The position numbers and the translations under genes were made by a program. The notes under the pieces were generated by a model that saw only the letters and a list, made by a program, of their open reading frames with translations, was not told where the DNA came from and did not search any database. A stretch of DNA of 64,000 nucleotides from assembly GCF_014137855.1 (NCBI RefSeq), contig NZ_JACGWT010000002.1:620001-684000 (forward strand), in the 5' to 3' direction. This DNA comes from Microlunatus kandeliicorticis. Lineage in GTDB: Bacteria; Actinomycetota; Actinomycetes; Propionibacteriales; Propionibacteriaceae. Of this stretch, positions 60,094-64,000 are shown in pieces; position 1 is the first letter of the stretch; each line of letters begins with the position of its first letter.

Positions 60094-63000
60094 ATGGGCA
60101 GGCTGGCTCAGCTGAGCATGCGGAACAGGGCGCTGATCGCCCTGATCACCGTGTTCGTGATGATCTTCGGGGTCATCACGACGACCCAGCTCAAGCAGGA
60201 GCTCATCCCGTCGATCGACATCCCGACGGCGTTCATCTCGACCAGCTATCCGGGCGCCTCGCCCGAGGTGGTCGAGCAGACCGTGACCATCCCGATCGAG
60301 CAGGCCGTGCTGGGGGTCCAGGGCCTGGATTCGACCAGCTCGACCTCGAGCACCGGCCAGTCCCAGGTCACCGTCAACCTCACCTACGGTACGAACATCA
60401 CCACCGCCCAGCAGGACCTGCAGGCGGCGGTCAGCCGGATCAAGTCCGCGCTCCCCGACGACGTCGACCCGCAGGTGATCACCGGCAGCGTCGACGACCT
60501 CCCGGTGCTCCAGCTGAGCGTCACCGGTGGCAGGAACCGGGTCGACCTGGCGCAGCGGCTCAACGACATCGCCGTCCCCGACCTGCAGAAGCTCGACGGC
60601 GTCCGCGCGGTCACGGTGGCGGGCGCGCCCGAGCGACGGGTCGAGATCGACCTCGACACCACCAAGCTCGAGGACCGCGGCTATTCGGTCAGCGCCGTCA
60701 CCGCGGCGCTCCAGGCCAACGGCGCGGTCAGCTCGGCCGGCTCGATCACCGACGGCCAGCAGTCGTTGTCGGTCAACGTCGGCGAGCGGCTGACCAGCGC
60801 CAAGCAGATCGCCGCGCTGTCGCTGGTGCCGCCGACCACCACGGTGTCGCAGCAGGCCTCGTCCGGCGCCCAGTCCGGTGCCGGATCGGCCGGCGCGGGG
60901 TCGGGTGCCTCGGCCGGCGGGGCATCGAGTGGAGCCGCCTCGGGTGGCACCGCCGCGGGGAGCCAGACCGGGACTCAGACCGGGACTCAGACCGGGACTC
61001 AGACCGGGACTCAGACCGGGACTCAGACCGGGACTCAGACCGGGACTCAGACCGGGACTCAGACCGGGACTCAGACGGGGACCCAGACGGGGCAAGCGGG
61101 GCAGGCCGGCGCTCAGGCCGGCCAGGCCGGCGCGCAGGTGCAGACCGTCCCGCCGACCCCGACCGGCGCGCTGCCCGCGCAGGTGCGGACCAAGCGGGCG
61201 CGTCCGACGACGATCGGCGACGTGGCGACCGTCCGCGACACCACCGCGCCGGCGACCTCGATCTCGCGGACCAACGGCAAGGACAGCCTGTCGCTGTCGA
61301 TCACGAAGACCCCCGACGGCAACACCGTCGCGGTGAGCAAGGCGGTCACCGCGGCGCTGCCCGCGCTCTCGCAGAAGCTCGGCGGCGACGTCGCCTTCAC
61401 CACGGTCTTCGACCAGGCGCCGTTCATCACCCAGTCGATCGACGACCTGCTCAGCGAGGGCGGGCTCGGCCTGGCCATGGCCATCGTGGTGATCCTGATC
61501 TTCCTGCTGTCGGTCCGCTCGACGCTGGTCACCGCGATCTCGATCCCGGTCTCGGTCCTGGTGACCATGATCGGCCTGCGCGCCGCCGACTACTCGCTCA
61601 ACGTGCTCACCCTGGGCGCCCTGACCATCGCCATCGGTCGGGTGGTCGACGACTCGATCGTGGTGATCGAGAACATCAAACGCCACCTCTCCTACGGCGA
61701 GGACAAGCGCATCGCGATCCTCACCGCGGTGCGTGAGGTCGCCACCGCGATCACCGCCGCCACGCTGACCACGGTCGCGGTGTTCGCCCCGATCGCGCTG
61801 GTCGGTGGCCAGACCGGGCAGCTGTTCCGGCCGTTCGCGATCACCGCCACCCTGGCCCTGCTCAGCTCGCTGATCGTGGCGCTGACCATCGTCCCGGTGC
61901 TGGCCTACTGGTTCCTGCGGTCGCCGCGCGGCCAGGTCGACCCCGAGCAGGTCCGCGCGGAGGCCGAGCAGAAGGAACGGCGCAGCATCCTGCAGCGCGT
62001 CTACGTCCCGCTCGTCACTCGGGCTGTCCGGCACCCGGTGATCGTGCTGCTGATCGCGGTGGCGATCATGGGCGGGACGGCCGCGCTGGCCCCGCAGCTC
62101 AAGTTCGACTATCTCGGCAACAGCGGCCAGAACACCCTCAGCGTCACCGAGCAGTTCGCCCCGTCGCTCAGCCTCGACACCAAGTCGGCGCAGGCGGCCA
62201 GGGTGGAGAAGGCGATCCGCGGCGTCGAGGGCGTCCAGACCGTGCAGACCACCGTCGGCGGGTCGGGCGGGGCGCAGGCAGCGTTCACCGGGTCGGGCGC
62301 CGACAACGCGACCTTCTCGGTCACCACCGACGCCCAGGCCGACCAGGCCGCGATCGAGGGCCGGCTGCGGTCGGCGGTCAGCGCGCTCGACGGCGTCGGC
62401 GAGATCACGGTCAGTGCGCAGAACTCCGGGTTCGGCAGCCAGGCGGTCGAGGTGATCGTCAACGCGCCCGACGCCGGCTCGCTGCAGCGGGGGGCCGACC
62501 TGGTGCTGGCCCGGATGAAGCAGGTGCCCGGGGTCTCCGACGTCACCTCCTCGCTCGCCGCCGACCAGCCGCTGGTGCAGATCACCGTCGACCAGGAGAA
62601 GGCGGCCGAGAAGGCGGTCACGGACACCCAGATCAACCAGGCGCTCACCGGCATCCTCGCGCCCGCCAAGGTCGGCACCGTGGAGATCGACGGGCAGGAC
62701 CGCGACATCGTGCTCAAGACCAAGAGCGCACCCGACGGCCTGACCGCGCTGCGCAACGTCAAGATCACCAGCCAGACGGGCAAGGAGGTCAAGCTCTCCG
62801 ACGTCGCGGAGGTGAAGCTGACCAAGGTGGCCACCCAGATCTCGCGCCAGGACAGCCAGCGCAGCGCGACGATCTCACTGACCCCGGACGGCGACAACCT
62901 CCGCGCGGTCAACGCCGACGTGACCGCCGGGCTGGCCGAGCTCAAGCTGCCGACCGGGGTGGAGACCTCACTGGGCGGGGTCAGCTCCGACCAGTCGGAC

Positions 63001-63621
63001 GCGTTCCGCCAGCTCGGCCTGGCCCTCCTGGTGGCCATCGCCATCGTCTACGTGGTCATGGTGGCGACGTTCAAGAGCCTGATCCAGCCGCTGATCCTGC
63101 TGGTCTCGATCCCGTTCGCCGCGGTCGGCGCCCTGATCGCGCTGGTGATCACCGGCACCGCGCTGAGCGTGCCCTCGCTGATCGGTGTGCTGATGCTGGT
63201 CGGCATCGTGGTCACCAACGCGATCGTGCTGATCGACCTGGTCAACAAGTACCGGGAACGCGGGGAATCGGTGAACGACGCCCTGATCGACGGGTCCCGA
63301 CAGCGGCTCCGGCCCATCCTGATGACCGCGCTGGCCACGATCTTCGCGCTGATCCCGATGGCGGCGGGGCTGACCGGGGGAGGGGTGTTCATCTCCCAAC
63401 CGCTCGCGGTGGTGGTGATCGGCGGCCTGCTCTCGTCCACCGTCCTCACCCTGGTCCTGGTGCCGGTGCTCTACCGGTTGGTGGAGGGACGCAAGGAGCG
63501 GCGGGCGCTGCGCCGGGCCGAGCGGGACGGCGAGCCCGGCGGCGGCACCCCGACCCCGACGACGACCGACGAGGGGCCGGACGGACCACAGGCGCGGCAC
63601 GCCGCGCCGGCCGGCTCCTGA
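60094..63621 (+). CDS. RND-family efflux transporter permease
   Basis: 1175 aa from the ATG at 60094, preceded by AGGAG. Twelve TM helices are expected: one at the N terminus ([17 protein letters not shown]), six around residues 470-610, one near 650 and the rest after 970. [18 protein letters not shown] contains the proton-relay Asp pair of TM4. Two large extracytoplasmic loops hold the porter domains ([34 protein letters not shown]). It should be a proton-driven HAE1-type exporter. There is no adaptor or outer-membrane gene beside it, as expected for an actinobacterium. A 12-bp tandem repeat (60970-61089) lies in the first loop. Confidence 0.93.
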   Translation: MGRLAQLSMRNRALIALITVFVMIFGVITTTQLKQELIPSIDIPTAFISTSYPGASPEVVEQTVTIPIEQAVLGVQGLDSTSSTSSTGQSQVTVNLTYGTNITTAQQDLQAAVSRIKSALPDDVDPQVITGSVDDLPVLQLSVTGGRNRVDLAQRLNDIAVPDLQKLDGVRAVTVAGAPERRVEIDLDTTKLEDRGYSVSAVTAALQANGAVSSAGSITDGQQSLSVNVGERLTSAKQIAALSLVPPTTTVSQQASSGAQSGAGSAGAGSGASAGGASSGAASGGTAAGSQTGTQTGTQTGTQTGTQTGTQTGTQTGTQTGTQTGTQTGTQTGQAGQAGAQAGQAGAQVQTVPPTPTGALPAQVRTKRARPTTIGDVATVRDTTAPATSISRTNGKDSLSLSITKTPDGNTVAVSKAVTAALPALSQKLGGDVAFTTVFDQAPFITQSIDDLLSEGGLGLAMAIVVILIFLLSVRSTLVTAISIPVSVLVTMIGLRAADYSLNVLTLGALTIAIGRVVDDSIVVIENIKRHLSYGEDKRIAILTAVREVATAITAATLTTVAVFAPIALVGGQTGQLFRPFAITATLALLSSLIVALTIVPVLAYWFLRSPRGQVDPEQVRAEAEQKERRSILQRVYVPLVTRAVRHPVIVLLIAVAIMGGTAALAPQLKFDYLGNSGQNTLSVTEQFAPSLSLDTKSAQAARVEKAIRGVEGVQTVQTTVGGSGGAQAAFTGSGADNATFSVTTDAQADQAAIEGRLRSAVSALDGVGEITVSAQNSGFGSQAVEVIVNAPDAGSLQRGADLVLARMKQVPGVSDVTSSLAADQPLVQITVDQEKAAEKAVTDTQINQALTGILAPAKVGTVEIDGQDRDIVLKTKSAPDGLTALRNVKITSQTGKEVKLSDVAEVKLTKVATQISRQDSQRSATISLTPDGDNLRAVNADVTAGLAELKLPTGVETSLGGVSSDQSDAFRQLGLALLVAIAIVYVVMVATFKSLIQPLILLVSIPFAAVGALIALVITGTALSVPSLIGVLMLVGIVVTNAIVLIDLVNKYRERGESVNDALIDGSRQRLRPILMTALATIFALIPMAAGLTGGGVFISQPLAVVVIGGLLSSTVLTLVLVPVLYRLVEGRKERRALRRAERDGEPGGGTPTPTTTDEGPDGPQARHAAPAGS
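60970..61089 (+). repeat. 12-bp in-frame tandem repeat inside the RND transporter gene
   Basis: Nine units of GGGACTCAGACC (the last ending G) plus one GGGACCCAGACG, ten in all, encode ten repeats of G-T-Q-T in the first extracytoplasmic loop at about residues 293-332, flanked by Gly/Ala/Ser-rich and Gln/Ala-rich linkers. Units are near-identical in DNA, so the number is likely to vary between strains. Because the unit is 12 bp the reading frame is kept. Confidence 0.97.
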
Positions 63622-63623
63622 GC

Positions 63624-64000
63624 TCAGAAACCGAGCCGGATCTCCAGCGCCTCGTCGGCGCCGTGGTCGAGCCTGAGCTCGCGGTGGTCGACCTCCGCCC
63701 GCCAGCACGAGGTCTGGAACGGCAGCAACAGCGGCTCGGGCGGTCGCGCGACCCCGGCGTAGAGATCGGCGACGTCGGCCAGCAGATCCTCGCGCTGGGC
63801 CTGCGACAGCGTGGCGGTGGCCGGGCGGCGCTCGACCATGGCCAGCAGGCCGGCGCGGTCGATCGGGACCCAGTTGCGGAAGTTGCGCCGGCTGACCTGG
63901 CGGAAGTAGACGCTGTCCTCGAGGTGGTCGACCGCGGCGACGCCGTAGTCCCCGGCCATCGCGGTGGGGTCTACCTGCTGCAGCCGGGCGGCCAGCCGGC
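63624..64000 (-). CDS. SAM-dependent methyltransferase-like protein, 5' end outside the window
   Basis: Only the C-terminal 125 or so residues are inside the window; the frame stays open past 64000. FRNWVPIDRAGLLAMVERRP and LLADVADLYAGV, then LLLPFQTSCWRAEVDH, resemble the C terminus of class I methyltransferases of the trans-aconitate type. The SAM-binding motifs are outside, so the assignment is tentative. The stop lies two bases from the stop of the convergent RND transporter gene. Confidence 0.6.
   Translation of the reverse strand, partial: RLAARLQQVDPTAMAGDYGVAAVDHLEDSVYFRQVSRRNFRNWVPIDRAGLLAMVERRPATATLSQAQREDLLADVADLYAGVARPPEPLLLPFQTSCWRAEVDHRELRLDHGADEALEIRLGF

Overview
The window is high-GC chromosomal DNA from an actinobacterium. 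Evidence: GTG starts and 4-base ATGA/GTGA overlaps are everywhere, a WhiB-family iron-sulfur regulator is present, an F420-dependent reductase (NpdG type) is encoded, and the region from about 36.7 to 59.9 kb keeps the gene order known from Mycobacterium tuberculosis Rv3683-ponA2-whiB4-two ArsA-like ATPases-Rv3678A/RidA-Rv3677c-crp-nth-TlpA-Nudix-acs. A Propionibacteriales member (Microlunatus-like) is my guess, but the genus cannot be fixed from the sequence alone.

Layout. 0-6.4 kb: ybaB-recR, a Gfo/Idh oxidoreductase with a membrane protein, aspartate kinase (with an internal beta-subunit start), and a scoAB 3-oxoacid CoA-transferase pair. 6.44-6.89 kb is a gene-free gap that can fold into a long-stem RNA. 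6.9-13.2 kb: a secreted GH16 glycanase, a histidine-degradation operon (M20 amidohydrolase-hutF-hutI), a DUF7002-like protein and an aminoglycoside-kinase-like protein. 13.2-19.2 kb: small stand-alone genes (VOC proteins, kinases, GNAT, NUDIX, phosphotransferases, K+ channel). 19.3-28.6 kb: a membrane molybdopterin oxidoreductase, methyltransferase, DUF2064 transferase, GT2, membrane glycosyltransferase-like protein, OmpR/histidine-kinase pair, epimerase and MTA phosphorylase.

28.66-36.57 kb is an accessory island beside tRNA-Pro(CGG). It starts with a 5'-truncated GNAT gene and ends with the 3' remnant of a tyrosine integrase next to the tRNA. Between them, modules of one to three genes (SDR with a poly-G frameshift, an orphan 367-aa protein, HIT, a two-TM protein, metallophosphoesterase plus a pyrH and NUDIX, an LRV/HEAT-like protein) are separated by copies of one 27-28 bp hairpin-containing repeat. 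The repeat is always in the same orientation and is expanded to 22 and 6 tandem copies at two junctions. This cassette-like organisation is the most unusual feature of the window.

36.6-64 kb returns to core genome: metallophosphoesterase, YqeY, PonA2-type penicillin-binding protein, WhiB4/WblA, the ArsA-like pair, NpdG, DUF4177, RidA, NUDIX, metallo-beta-lactamase fold protein, HtrA-like protease, Crp, Nth, TlpA, NUDIX, HD protein, alpha-glucosidase, a holin-X family protein, a LacI-GH76 pair with a visible operator, acetyl-CoA synthetase, an RND transporter with a 12-bp VNTR, and the 3' part of a methyltransferase gene cut by the window edge.
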